64,000 bases of DNA, taken from assembly GCA_019058315.1 (NCBI GenBank), contig JAHPZH010000004.1, positions 62,001 through 126,000 of the forward strand, in the 5' to 3' direction. The notes beneath the pieces were generated by a model. It made no database searches. It had not been told where the DNA came from and was given only the letters and a program-made list of their open reading frames with translations. Shown here in pieces: positions 51,060-60,298 of this stretch; the first letter of the stretch is position 1; each line of letters begins with the position of its first letter. Origin of the DNA: Candidatus Helarchaeota archaeon. Its GTDB lineage: Archaea > Asgardarchaeota > Lokiarchaeia > Helarchaeales > RDOG01. A program made the position numbers and the translations under genes.

Positions 51060-52505
51060 TTATTCTAAATTATCAGTCAAATTTCTCAATTCAATTCTAA
51101 TCTGCTTTAAAGCTTTATTTTTTAATTTTCTATTGACTTCAAAACTATATGTCCTAGTTAATTGGAGAAATTTAAGATCATTTTCATCTAAAATAACATC
51201 ATGTTTTGTTTTAAATTTCTCTAAATGAATATCAATTTCCTGATCTTTAATAACTTTATCAATATCTTGATACAAATTTTTATTCCTATCAATAATTTGT
51301 CCTAATCGTTCATTAAGATATTTTAAATAAGAATTAATCGAATTTAACTTTTTAATTCTATTCTCTTTTTTATAATAATCCAACAGGTATTTATCAATTT
51401 CAAAGAATATTTTTAATTCCCCAATAACCTCCATCATAGCTAAATTTTCTTTAATCCTTAAAATATTTTTTTCAATTAAAGTTTTATTAAATAAATTCAT
51501 AAAATTTGAAAATATTAGCTCCCCTGATTTTTTTCGCCATTTTTGGGTCTCATATAATTTCTTATAAGGTATATTTCTGGTATATGTTATTATTGAATTC
51601 AAATAATTAGTTTTAAAGAATTTTTTTATAAAAAATTTTAAATTTTGGGGAAATATTTTAGTAATTTCTTTTTCAAAATCAAAAAAATGTTCAAAAAATT
51701 GTTCTATTGATGAAATATTTAATAGATTTTCTAGTTTTTCTTGTAATTTTATACTAGGTTCTCCGATAAATTCTCTAGGAAATAAATTTAATATCGGATT
51801 AAAGGATAAATCACTTTTCATGAAAAAAATTATAAGACTATATAAAATCTTTCCAAAACCAAAGGAATACGAATAAAAGATATCTTTATCTTCATTTATA
51901 GACAACTTATGCAAATCTGGGAATGAATCAAGATAATTTGATTGTTCTATAAGTTTTTGAATATAAAATCTCAGTTCGACTTTATTAATATTAAATAATT
52001 TCGAAAAATTGGAATAACTTATCAAATCTTTTATTTCCAAATTATAGTTTAATTGATTTAATAATAAAAATAATTTAATTTTACAAAAAAAATCCTTATT
52101 TTGAATTAAATTAGGAATGTTATTTTTTATATAAGGCCAAGTTAAAAAGATAATAAATTTTCGTTCTACATTTAAGGGATACTTGGTTTCAAGTTTCTCA
52201 ATTAAAGGAAAAAATTCAAACTCAATATCTTTTATATCAATTTCTAATTTAATAATTGGCTCTTCTACCTCCAATCGAATTTCTTCTATACCTTTATCGG
52301 TTATACTATATTTTATTCTTTTTCTAGTCGCTTCGTTAATGGTTTCTATTTGAATTAATTCTTTATTCTTTAATTGTTTTAAATAATGAAAAAAAGTAGA
52401 ACGAGGAATTTTTTTATCAAAAAATTTTTCCAAATCACGAGAATATGTAGTTCCTCTATTATAGAGGTATTTTAAAATAATTTTTTCTTTATTTTTTGTG
52501 ATCAA
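51060..52505 (-). CDS. Large helical protein with N-terminal winged helix, unknown
   Basis: The 481-residue protein starts with a winged helix (ILKYLYNRGTTYSRDLEKFF, KIPRSTFFHYLKQLKNKELI, RIKYSITDKGIEE), then ~390 residues of mostly long charged helices. No enzyme motif is visible. The N-terminus suggests DNA binding, and the rest oligomerisation or protein contact. The Sir2 gene starts 18 bases after its stop. Very A/T-rich codon use compared with the Sir2 gene. Confidence 0.55.
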   Translation of the reverse strand: MITKNKEKIILKYLYNRGTTYSRDLEKFFDKKIPRSTFFHYLKQLKNKELIQIETINEATRKRIKYSITDKGIEEIRLEVEEPIIKLEIDIKDIEFEFFPLIEKLETKYPLNVERKFIIFLTWPYIKNNIPNLIQNKDFFCKIKLFLLLNQLNYNLEIKDLISYSNFSKLFNINKVELRFYIQKLIEQSNYLDSFPDLHKLSINEDKDIFYSYSFGFGKILYSLIIFFMKSDLSFNPILNLFPREFIGEPSIKLQEKLENLLNISSIEQFFEHFFDFEKEITKIFPQNLKFFIKKFFKTNYLNSIITYTRNIPYKKLYETQKWRKKSGELIFSNFMNLFNKTLIEKNILRIKENLAMMEVIGELKIFFEIDKYLLDYYKKENRIKKLNSINSYLKYLNERLGQIIDRNKNLYQDIDKVIKDQEIDIHLEKFKTKHDVILDENDLKFLQLTRTYSFEVNRKLKNKALKQIRIELRNLTDNLE

Positions 52506-52595
52506 ATAGTTTCCTCTTTTCTATTTTTTCAGATTTACAAGTCCAAAATTAGGTCTAACAAGATATTGTTCTTAAACTATTTTTAAAACTTTTAG

Positions 52596-52605
52596 CTTTA
52601 TAAAA
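52596..52605 (+). promoter_or_regulatory. TATA box CTTTATAAAA before the EKI-repeat gene
   Basis: CTTTATAAAA lies about 60 bases before ATG 52665, preceded by TTAAACTATTTTTAAA. The same arrangement occurs at 59881-59914 in front of the 24-codon Lys-rich frame, so this is a repeated promoter form. Confidence 0.5.
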
Positions 52606-52664
52606 TCTATGTGATATAAATAATCATAATAAAGAATACGTTAAAAATATCAAGGTTTTAAAAA

Positions 52665-53003
52665 ATGAAAATAGAGAAAAACGAGAAAATAGAGAAAACG
52701 GGGAAAATAGAGAAAATAGAGAAAATAACTCTCACGAAAATTTTTAGTTTGGACTTAAAAGATCCAATAATTGTAGAGATGAAAGAAAATAATAAAAAAG
52801 ATAGAAGATTTTCTCTTTTTTATAAACCCCTTAAAATTTATGCATTTGGGTCCACCATAGATATGTGTTTAAAAGATTTTCAAGAACAGCTATATTTATT
52901 ATATAAAGTATATACAACAAGAGGAGATCAAGATTTAAAAAGGGGAAGTAGAATACAAAAAAATAAATTCTTAAATATGGTAAATATCACTTCAAGTGCT
53001 TAG
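52665..53003 (+). CDS. Small protein with N-terminal EKI repeats, unknown
   Basis: The 112-residue protein begins with near-perfect Glu-Lys-Ile triplets (EKNEKIEKTGKIEKIEKI) encoded by a 9-base repeat, then a compact part with IFSLDLKDPIIVEMKE and LKIYAFGSTIDMCLKDFQEQ LYLLYKVY in pattern. The body faintly resembles HicB-like or other small antitoxin folds, but this is too weak to name it. No toxin-like neighbour is visible. Confidence 0.5.
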   Translation: MKIEKNEKIEKTGKIEKIEKITLTKIFSLDLKDPIIVEMKENNKKDRRFSLFYKPLKIYAFGSTIDMCLKDFQEQLYLLYKVYTTRGDQDLKRGSRIQKNKFLNMVNITSSA

Positions 53004-53208
53004 ATTAATTTTTCTTCTAAATAAAAATATCATTCTTTAATTATCCAATTTCTAATTTTTTATTATTTATTTAATAAATACAATTTAAATAAACGTAAAT
53101 TGTAATCAAACTAATTTTTTTAAGAAATTTTTTAATTCTTTTAAATTACATTAATTTGTTTTAAATATTTTTAAAATTCTATAAGCTATGATTAGGGGTA
53201 AGTTGTTT

Positions 53209-54642
53209 ATGCCGGAAGATAAGAATTCAATAATTAAAAGGATAAGGGATGTATGTGAAAAAAAAAGAAAAGAATTTATAGAAATATTTACTAAATTTAT
53301 AGAAACACCTTCAATATCTGCTTGGAAAGAGCCAGAAACGCTTTATAAAATTGTTGAAAAAGCAAAAACTTTATTAAAATCATGTGCTGTATCTACAATT
53401 ATCCATGATGAATATGATTCCAATTATCCATTGTTAACCGGTGAAACCAATTCTTCTGAGGCCACAAAATCAAAAAAAATCTTTTTTTTAGGTCATTTAG
53501 ACGTCCAACCTCCTGGCGAAATTGAAAAATGGACAAAACTTTCAGATCCTTTTAAGCCCCTACAAAAAGAAGGCAAACTATATGGGAGAGGTAGTTTGGA
53601 TACAAAATCACAAATTTCTGCACAAATTATTGCGCTTAAGATTCTAAATGAATTAAAAATCAAGATTAAAGCGCTTGATTTCTTGTATACTACCGATGAG
53701 GAAATTGGTTCATTAAAATCAACGTTAAAATTTTTTGAGAAATTATCAAAAAATAAATTCGATACAAATGATTATCATGGTGCAATTAACGGAGAAAATA
53801 CAAATGAACGTATTGTTTTAGGCTGCAAAGGAATCATTAAATTGAAATTTATTGCAAAAAACCCTCTTGGAAGGATGCATTCAGGAAAATCAATGTTTCA
53901 CGCTTATCATCCAATCATAAATTTAGCAGAATTTCTCTCTAAAATACGGAATGAAAATAAAATTCTTATTGAGAAATTAAATTTATTGAATCCAAAAATT
54001 AGAATTATCAAGGATAAAGATTTAGTAAATAAAAAATATGAAAATACTAATGAAATACTGCTTTCTGAAAACGGGTTAAAGTTAGCTGTAGGTTCAAAAT
54101 TATGGGATGATTTTATCTCTGCTGGATGGAGTACTGAACAGATCGGAGAGAAATTTGCGTCAATTAGCTTTAATCCTGATAATTTTCTATCCGGAAGCAA
54201 GGAAAGTCAAACTATAGTTCCAGACGAAGCTATATCCGAGGTAGATATACGAATTCCACCTAAAATAGCCCCAACCAAAATAATAGAAATATTAAAACAA
54301 ATAACTGACCAATTTCCTTATATTACTATGGAAATTATTATGCCAAATTCTTCTGATATTAATAAATATTTTCAAGGTGCATTCACATCTCCAGCAAATC
54401 CCTTTGTTCAAAAATTCTACCAGAATTGTATGTTTGTATATGATCAGCCTAGAATTTTTATGCCATTTAGCTCAGGTACAAGTGATGACCGATTTATAGA
54501 AGTATTAGGGCTCCCACACGTGAAGTTTGGTGCTACAGGTCAAAATAACCATGGATACGATGAATGGGTTGATTTATCAAGTTTTTTTCGTGTTATTCAA
54601 GTTTACACGTTAATGATGGCAGATTTAGAATTAGATCAATAA
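53209..54642 (+). CDS. M20-family metallopeptidase (dipeptidase-like)
   Basis: I choose ATG 53209 (MPEDKN, 477 aa), nine bases after AGGGGT; ATG 53188 would add seven residues. Metal and catalytic motifs are FFLGHLDVQPPGEIEKW (about 95), LYGRGSLDTKSQ, FLYTTDEEIGS and the late GQNNHGYDEW with a SSGTSDDRF block. Cytosolic M20 dipeptidases and related amidohydrolases share this layout with two zinc ions. GSLDTKS replaces the more usual GxxDxKG. It converges with the ATP-grasp gene, 29 bases away. Confidence 0.82.
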   Translation: MPEDKNSIIKRIRDVCEKKRKEFIEIFTKFIETPSISAWKEPETLYKIVEKAKTLLKSCAVSTIIHDEYDSNYPLLTGETNSSEATKSKKIFFLGHLDVQPPGEIEKWTKLSDPFKPLQKEGKLYGRGSLDTKSQISAQIIALKILNELKIKIKALDFLYTTDEEIGSLKSTLKFFEKLSKNKFDTNDYHGAINGENTNERIVLGCKGIIKLKFIAKNPLGRMHSGKSMFHAYHPIINLAEFLSKIRNENKILIEKLNLLNPKIRIIKDKDLVNKKYENTNEILLSENGLKLAVGSKLWDDFISAGWSTEQIGEKFASISFNPDNFLSGSKESQTIVPDEAISEVDIRIPPKIAPTKIIEILKQITDQFPYITMEIIMPNSSDINKYFQGAFTSPANPFVQKFYQNCMFVYDQPRIFMPFSSGTSDDRFIEVLGLPHVKFGATGQNNHGYDEWVDLSSFFRVIQVYTLMMADLELDQ

Positions 54643-54671
54643 GGATAAAATAACTAATCCTAAAGATTAAC

Positions 54672-56054
54672 TTAATTAGTTTTATTAATAGGTAAATATT
54701 TGTCCCATTGATTAAATGACAGTATTTCATCATATTTATTACAAATTATATTAAAAATCTGACATGTTGCACAAAATATATCGACTATATCTTCATCGTT
54801 TAAATCAAGAATTTTGAGAATTTCAGGAGAGATCCCCCAAGCTCTTTCAAAGTCAACTCCCCAATCACCACATATATTTACAACAAATTCATCCTTTGTA
54901 AATTTGCCTGTATGAGGAGCTTTTGCTATACGTATACTTCCTCCCACTGGAACAATATTTCCATCTTCTTGAACTACATTAATTCGGAGATCAAATGTCC
55001 TCTTTGAATTTTTCCAATTAATTAATTTGAATTGAGCCATTTCCTGGATAGTATATGGAAAAGGATTTCGTGATGTATTAAATTTTTGATGAAAATCAGA
55101 AATTGAATCTTCAATTATTTTTGGAATTTGTTGGATAGGGGTATTTGTAATAAAAGGTTTAATTCCAGCACCACCTGAACCTCCAAATGGTTTTAAAACA
55201 AAATTCTTATTCATATTGTTAATCGATTTCATTATTTCTTCAAGTTTGTTTTTAGAAAACACTCTTGCAAATATAAGGGGGTGAATTCGATATTTTTCTA
55301 AAATATCGTATCCCATGTATATGGCTACATATGTACTTGCCTTATCATCAGTCACAGGATAAATTGGATTAATAATTTTAGTTTTAATGCCTCTCCAATT
55401 GTCCTTTTGAAAATCTTTATCAGGGAATCTTCTTACAATACCATCTCCGATAAGAACATGTATTTTATCATCTAAAAACGTAAAATATTGATTTTTATAA
55501 TCCAAAAATTCAAATAAATTTTGATAATTAGAATAAATTAAGATAATATCATCAATACTTTTTTGTGGGTTATTATAATTGAAAATATTATATATTCCTA
55601 CTCTAATTCCCTCTTTCTTATACATATATCTCAAATACTCGCCTAACATAATTTTTTCTTGATAAAGGTCGTCTTTAGGTAAGGTTCCTATGAGTACTCT
55701 TTTCTGCTTAACACCATTAATATTGTCTATTGCACTCTTAAAGGCATTAAAAATCATTTCTATCTGATCAAATGTAGTAGCGAAGAGTCCTCTTGTGGAA
55801 CCTCCATTAGTTTCTAAAATTACGAATTTCCTTTGATTATTATGTTCTGTAACCATAAAATCGACAGAGCCTACATAGAATAATCTTTTATCAGGAAGTC
55901 TCGGCCAATTGCCCATTTTTTTTAGAGCTTTTTCACGAATCTGATCTACAAACTTATTATCTTGCTTTTGTCGTGTTGGTTCTAATGAGGTTAAATCTTT
56001 ATCAAAATATTTAGATAAATGAATGATACGATCTAATTCGTTTTTTAAATTCAT
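54672..56054 (-). CDS. ATP-grasp fold ligase-like protein
   Basis: The 460-residue protein has ATP-grasp features in its second half: FVLKPFGGSGGAGIKPFI (about 290), PYTIQEMAQF, a FDLRINVVQEDGNIVPVGGS segment and FVVNICGDWG with the metal-binding Asn region. The first half includes FVILETNGGSTRGL. ATP-grasp enzymes join a carboxylate to an amine or thiol through an acyl phosphate. It is the last gene of the four-gene unit with RtcB-like, HD and metallophosphoesterase genes. Substrate unknown. Confidence 0.7.
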   Translation of the reverse strand: MNLKNELDRIIHLSKYFDKDLTSLEPTRQKQDNKFVDQIREKALKKMGNWPRLPDKRLFYVGSVDFMVTEHNNQRKFVILETNGGSTRGLFATTFDQIEMIFNAFKSAIDNINGVKQKRVLIGTLPKDDLYQEKIMLGEYLRYMYKKEGIRVGIYNIFNYNNPQKSIDDIILIYSNYQNLFEFLDYKNQYFTFLDDKIHVLIGDGIVRRFPDKDFQKDNWRGIKTKIINPIYPVTDDKASTYVAIYMGYDILEKYRIHPLIFARVFSKNKLEEIMKSINNMNKNFVLKPFGGSGGAGIKPFITNTPIQQIPKIIEDSISDFHQKFNTSRNPFPYTIQEMAQFKLINWKNSKRTFDLRINVVQEDGNIVPVGGSIRIAKAPHTGKFTKDEFVVNICGDWGVDFERAWGISPEILKILDLNDEDIVDIFCATCQIFNIICNKYDEILSFNQWDKYLPINKTN

Positions 56055-56096
56055 AAACCCACCATTTTTATTAGATTTTAAGGACCAAAAAATATT

Positions 56097-57305
56097 CTAA
56101 ATTTTTAAGACGTATTGAGGGATTAAACGTGCTAAAATATCGGCCATACCTAGCTCAACAGTCTTTAAGACAACACCCTTGCCTCGATAATCAAATTCCA
56201 TCTCTCGCACTTCGGAACAAATTTTGCTACCAACATCATTTGCCATATCTAAGATAAAATATCGTTCTCCTTTAATCTGAATTACTTCAACTACATTAAC
56301 AACGTCTGAAAATGAATAACCCCCACCATGAGGTGCAATATTAAGATTTTTCAGTCTATTTAAGACCCCTATTTTTTCTGCTCGTTTTTCAAATCCCAAT
56401 AGTTCGATTATTTCATCATCTAAATTTGGTTTACCCGTCATTAAAAATGCTGGTAAATCAGCTCTTAATGCTATAGGAAAGGGACTTGAATTTGCATCAC
56501 TAATATCATGGGCACCAAGCATTAATTCATTATAATTTAAAAGACCTTGATGTGTAATATTATTAATTATTTTATATTTTCCAAAAATTGCTTCTGCAGC
56601 CAATTTTCTTTTTTCTTTAGCGAACCATTCAGCATATTTATAAAAATTATAATATTCTTTAACATCTGAATCGATTAAAACATGTAATTTTCCAAAAATT
56701 GTTTTAACTATTTTTGCTCGTTCTCGGAGAGCTTCACTTTTATCAAAGTATAATCCTATTCCCTTCTCTGTTTCATTACGTAGTTCTGATACCGATCCAT
56801 GCATAATAAATGCATATTCTGGTAAATCTACATCTAGGGAGCGTTTAACAACCTTAAATAAGTCAATAAAATGATTCCCCTTATACATATCCCATTCAAT
56901 TTTAAAATTATCTATATATAAATCTTTTTTAACTTCATGAATTGCTTCAATTAATTCAGAGGGCTTTGGAAGTTCCTCTAAAGCTCCAACTAACATCCCA
57001 CAAGCATTAGGTTTACTGTCTAAAATTATAAATTTATCCTTTCCAGAACCCCAAGATAGTTTTCCTCCATAGCCAAATCCCGCTTTCCAACGTGCAGTAT
57101 TTCGGGTTATAGTTTCGTCAGGAGTTGAAACGAAAGTGGCGTGTGGTGAAAAACCAAATTCTTCTTGTGCCAAATGAATTTTTGCCAAGCCATACTTCAT
57201 GTTCGCTCGGCATAAATAAGAAGCTCCATCACCTACTCCAGTAGAAAAATAATGTCTTTTTGCCCGTTTTAATAATTCAGTCTTCTCTAAACTTACAAGT
57301 GTCAT
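56097..57305 (-). CDS. Divergent RtcB-like protein (RNA ligase fold), putative
   Basis: No clear family at first sight, but the 402 residues follow the RtcB plan in order: GFGYGGKLSWG (77-87, like the GYGFPIGG region), Cys102 in KPNACGM, His145 in KGNHFID, His169 in IMHGS, a Tyr/Arg-rich helix 218-236, His252 in ITHQG and His326 in APHGGGY. RtcB of Pyrococcus has C98, H203, H234, H329 and the guanylated H404; the spacings from the second His on (24, 83, 74) match theirs (31, 95, 75). Flanking residues are otherwise diverged. RtcB joins RNA 3'-phosphate and 5'-OH ends with GTP. A different nucleotidyl transfer is possible. Confidence 0.5.
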   Translation of the reverse strand: MTLVSLEKTELLKRAKRHYFSTGVGDGASYLCRANMKYGLAKIHLAQEEFGFSPHATFVSTPDETITRNTARWKAGFGYGGKLSWGSGKDKFIILDSKPNACGMLVGALEELPKPSELIEAIHEVKKDLYIDNFKIEWDMYKGNHFIDLFKVVKRSLDVDLPEYAFIMHGSVSELRNETEKGIGLYFDKSEALRERAKIVKTIFGKLHVLIDSDVKEYYNFYKYAEWFAKEKRKLAAEAIFGKYKIINNITHQGLLNYNELMLGAHDISDANSSPFPIALRADLPAFLMTGKPNLDDEIIELLGFEKRAEKIGVLNRLKNLNIAPHGGGYSFSDVVNVVEVIQIKGERYFILDMANDVGSKICSEVREMEFDYRGKGVVLKTVELGMADILARLIPQYVLKI

Positions 57306-57329
57306 ATAAAGATCTATCCTTTTGAATAT

Positions 57330-57911
57330 TTAAAAAATTTCCAATTGATTCTTAAGCTCTATTAAATAATTTTTAATAATTTTTGAATTTAATTCCACAA
57401 ATTTCTTAGCTTTATTACTATAAAAATTTGGAATTTCGTTAATACGCCATTCTAACTTTTTAATCATACAATCAAAATCTTTTTTTCGTAAGGCACAAGA
57501 TAACAAGGCTCTCATCAATCCTATAGGACCGAAAAGATCCATACCATCTGCATCATATAAGACTTTTGCTTCCAAACTTTCAGGTTTTTTTTCAGCATAT
57601 TGTCTACTATGGCATAAAATACAGTCTGTAATTTTTTTTATTGTATTTTTGTCAATTCCTTTCGATAATAATATTTTTTCAGTCATTTCGGCACTAATTA
57701 CATTATGCTTAGTACGATCAATCTTATGTCCAATATCATGTAACAATATGGAACATTGAATTATATCCCAGTCAGCATTAACTTCTTTATTTATCATCAA
57801 AGCATATTTTAATAATCTTTCAATATGCGGCCATCCATGTAAGATATCTTTCGGCATATTTTCTATTGCAAACTTTTTGACTTCTGGAATTAATTTATTT
57901 ATATTAATCAT
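57330..57911 (-). CDS. HD-domain metal-dependent phosphohydrolase
   Basis: The 193-residue protein has the HD signature: HGWPHIERLLKYALMI (first His), ILLHDIGHKIDRTKHNVIS (His-Asp pair) and a YDADGMDLFG Asp near 125. HD enzymes remove phosphate groups from nucleotides or cyclic phosphodiesters using metal ions. It lies between the metallophosphoesterase gene (10 bases) and the RtcB-like gene (24 bases), so a shared nucleotide or RNA-end substrate is plausible. Confidence 0.82.
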   Translation of the reverse strand: MININKLIPEVKKFAIENMPKDILHGWPHIERLLKYALMINKEVNADWDIIQCSILLHDIGHKIDRTKHNVISAEMTEKILLSKGIDKNTIKKITDCILCHSRQYAEKKPESLEAKVLYDADGMDLFGPIGLMRALLSCALRKKDFDCMIKKLEWRINEIPNFYSNKAKKFVELNSKIIKNYLIELKNQLEIF

Positions 57912-57921
57912 CGTGATTTTA

Positions 57922-59535
57922 CTAATTTAAATTAATCCAATATTGACCCATTAATTGCGAAGAATTTGTTTTTACAAGTACTTTATTGACTTCTACAAGT
58001 CCATCTTCATAACAATCAATGACATTATATGTGTTCAGATCCATATCCAAATAATCTCTAGAAGATAAAGTGCCACAAGTTGAAAATACTGTATCTTCCA
58101 ATTGAATTGAAAAAGAGATATGATTATGACCTGTAAGAATAAAATGAATATTATTTTCTGGTTCTGTAAAAAATTTTATTACATTTCCTGCATCACTTAA
58201 CATATAATTAAATTTGGTTTTTGGATGGGGAATTAAATTATGATATAAAGCTACGATATTAATTTTATTTTTGGGTTTTTCTTTGAATATTTTAATTACT
58301 TCATTCATTCTTTTTCTACCTATAATCCCACTCTCAATTGCAGGATCTATAGAATTTATACCAGCAATTCTTATTTTATCATTCTCATAAAAAGGTTCTA
58401 AAGTTCCAATAAATTCTGGAAATAAATCCCAGCCGATCGTTTTTAAATCATTATCCCCTGGAATTATAATCTTATGTGCCATAATTTTATCTAATTCTGC
58501 TACAGCTTTCTTATATTCAACATATTGATTAGCATTAGTAACATCCCCCGTGTGAACAACAAGATCAGCATTTAATGTATTTATTTGTTTAACAGCCTTT
58601 TTATACATATCTTCTCTAAAATTGCCAGAAGAGAAATGTGTATTACCAATATGCGCTATTCTAAAATTTAATTTCTTATCAAATTTTGGGGGTGTTGGAT
58701 AAAAAACTCTATTTATATATCTTCCCCGTTTTATTCTCTCCCCATTAATTAATTTTTTAGTTCTAAATAACACTGCCTTTTCAAAAATATCTAAAATAGT
58801 ATAAGTAAATAATTCCTTATATCGGGTTTTATTGCAAGAAAATGTTCCGCCGTTAAACATCACCAATTCTTCTTCGCCATCTGAACATGAATAAACATTA
58901 GAAATATGTCGATGCCCATTTAATATTAGATCAATATTAGTTTCCAAAATCATTTTTAAAGCATCACCACTGTCAATTACAGCAGATCTTTCACGTCCAG
59001 TTAGCGGAATAGGCAATAAATGGTGGTGAAAACAAAAAATTCTAGTCTTATCGGAATTATTTAAAAATTGTTCTCGAGTTTTTTCAATAGCCCTCCTACC
59101 AATTTTTCCAGAATCTTGATCCGGGATAGAACTATCAATTCCTATTATTAAAAGATCTTTTTCGTCAATTTTAAACGTCCTGGAATCAAAAAATTCTTCA
59201 AAAAGCAAATAACCAACGTTCTTTGCGTCGTGATTCCCTGGGATACAAAAAAATATATCTTTATTGATTGGTTTTAATAATTCTAAAGCATATTGATAAT
59301 CTAAATAGGTTCCACCGTGTGTTAAGTCTCCTAAATGTATTATATAATCCACTTTTTTAATTTTATTTATTTCCTCAATACCTTTATTATATATCTCCAA
59401 ATTAAAAATAGGACTATTTGAAATATGTGAATCTGAAATTAAAATAATTCTTTTTGGTTTACCTTCTAATGGAACTGAATCTATTTTCTTCTTATAACGT
59501 GCATAATGGGGAAAATATTTAGTATTAATCTTCAT
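57922..59535 (-). CDS. Double metallophosphoesterase; second domain degenerate
   Basis: The 537-residue protein has two calcineurin-like phosphoesterase domains. The first keeps the full metal set: ISDSHIS, HLGDLTHGG, IPGNHDAKN, FHHHLLP and NGHRHIS, as in class III cyclic nucleotide phosphodiesterases (CpdA type). The second keeps the layout but reads IGNTHF, HTGDVTN, PGDNDLKT, LYHNLIP and TGHNHIS: the first Asp is Asn and GNHD is GDND, so it is probably a weakened or regulatory domain. First gene of the four-gene unit. The cyclic phosphate of an RNA end is one possible substrate. Confidence 0.8.
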   Translation of the reverse strand: MKINTKYFPHYARYKKKIDSVPLEGKPKRIILISDSHISNSPIFNLEIYNKGIEEINKIKKVDYIIHLGDLTHGGTYLDYQYALELLKPINKDIFFCIPGNHDAKNVGYLLFEEFFDSRTFKIDEKDLLIIGIDSSIPDQDSGKIGRRAIEKTREQFLNNSDKTRIFCFHHHLLPIPLTGRERSAVIDSGDALKMILETNIDLILNGHRHISNVYSCSDGEEELVMFNGGTFSCNKTRYKELFTYTILDIFEKAVLFRTKKLINGERIKRGRYINRVFYPTPPKFDKKLNFRIAHIGNTHFSSGNFREDMYKKAVKQINTLNADLVVHTGDVTNANQYVEYKKAVAELDKIMAHKIIIPGDNDLKTIGWDLFPEFIGTLEPFYENDKIRIAGINSIDPAIESGIIGRKRMNEVIKIFKEKPKNKINIVALYHNLIPHPKTKFNYMLSDAGNVIKFFTEPENNIHFILTGHNHISFSIQLEDTVFSTCGTLSSRDYLDMDLNTYNVIDCYEDGLVEVNKVLVKTNSSQLMGQYWINLN

Positions 59536-59666
59536 TTTTCTAAGTAGTAATTTTGATTATTTTAAGGTAATTAAGAATTATTTTATATAAATTAATTGCT
59601 AATAACTCTCTTAAATTTTATTTCTGAAAATAAAATTTCAAAAAATTGTTAATTTAAATTAGGTAC

Positions 59667-59686
59667 AATTAAAGGTTCCTTTAATT
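59667..59686. promoter_or_regulatory. Perfect inverted repeat upstream of metallophosphoesterase operon
   Basis: AATTAAAGG (59667-59675) and CCTTTAATT (59678-59686) are exact inverted copies with two T between. The site is about 130 bases before the start of the operon on the minus strand, a place where an operator could act. Confidence 0.35.
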
Positions 59687-59904
59687 AAATGAAATATTTG
59701 AATAGATTTTCTCATTTAACGTTAAAATTTTGTGTTCATCTCAGTTGAATTAAAAATCTATTTTATTAAATATGGATCATACTTTTAAGTTATTCTAACA
59801 TTTTATTAATAGTCTAACTATTATCTGTTAAAATGTCAAAGCTTATTCAGTACAAAAATAAGTCCAAAAATCAGATTATTTTAAACTTATTTTTAAACTA
59901 TTTA

Positions 59905-59914
59905 CTTTATAAAA
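59905..59914 (+). promoter_or_regulatory. TATA box CTTTATAAAA
   Basis: The box and its upstream TTAAACTTATTTTTAAAC resemble the promoter at 52571-52605. A start of transcription about 25 bases downstream would give a short leader before ATG 59961. Confidence 0.45.
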
Positions 59915-59960
59915 AAATCGTTATTTTTAACACATAAGTAAAAATGGAGTAGAAAAATAT

Positions 59961-60035
59961 ATGTCCAAGAAAAAAAAATCAAAAGGAAAATCTAAAAAAC
60001 AAGCGTCAAAGAACAAAAGTAAAGAAACTAAATAA
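59961..60035 (+). CDS. 24-codon Lys/Ser-rich peptide, tentative
   Basis: ATG 59961 opens a 24-codon frame that encodes almost only Lys, Ser, Gly and Gln (MSKKKKSKGKSKKQASKNKS). GGAG lies 12 bases upstream and a TATA box about 47 bases upstream. The context supports expression, but so short a low-complexity frame can occur by chance. Confidence 0.3.
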   Translation: MSKKKKSKGKSKKQASKNKSKETK

Positions 60036-60298
60036 ATAGAAAATACAAAAACGGGATAAAACAAAAGAAAATATTTTTTTACCAAACCTTTTTCTTTATA
60101 TTTCAAAAATTTAACAAATAATAAATGGAAAATTCTTGTTTTTTGTTTATGCTTAAAAAAATAAGATAAAATACTTCCAAAATAAGAAAATTCTTTTTTG
60201 AACAAAATATTTTATTTCTAATTGATTTCTTTTATTAATCACAATTAGTTATATCAAAATTGAAGATTCTCTATAATTCTTATAAAGTGAGTTCCTAA

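Larger units (their letters stand above)
59536..60298. other. Long AT-rich intergenic region, 763 bp
   Basis: This divergent gap holds the promoters of the metallophosphoesterase operon and the flavodoxin gene. It contains a perfect 9-bp inverted repeat (59667-59686), a CTTTATAAAA box (59905-59914) and a 24-codon Lys-rich frame. A 92-codon minus-strand frame at 59927-60205 has low-complexity Phe/Leu/Lys content and no start context, so I do not call it a gene. No tRNA or other RNA shape was seen. Confidence 0.55.

Noticed and set aside
50226..52505. Sir2 plus large helical protein as a defence system
   Set aside because: The Sir2 protein is an ordinary zinc-containing deacylase of normal length, and no other defence gene is near.
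52665..53003. Antitoxin of a toxin-antitoxin pair
   Set aside because: Resemblance to HicB-like folds is faint and there is no toxin-like gene on either side.
59927..60205. 92-codon minus-strand frame in the long gap
   Set aside because: Low-complexity Phe/Leu/Lys content in AT-rich DNA, no ribosome site, and it overlaps the plus-strand TATA-linked Lys-rich frame.
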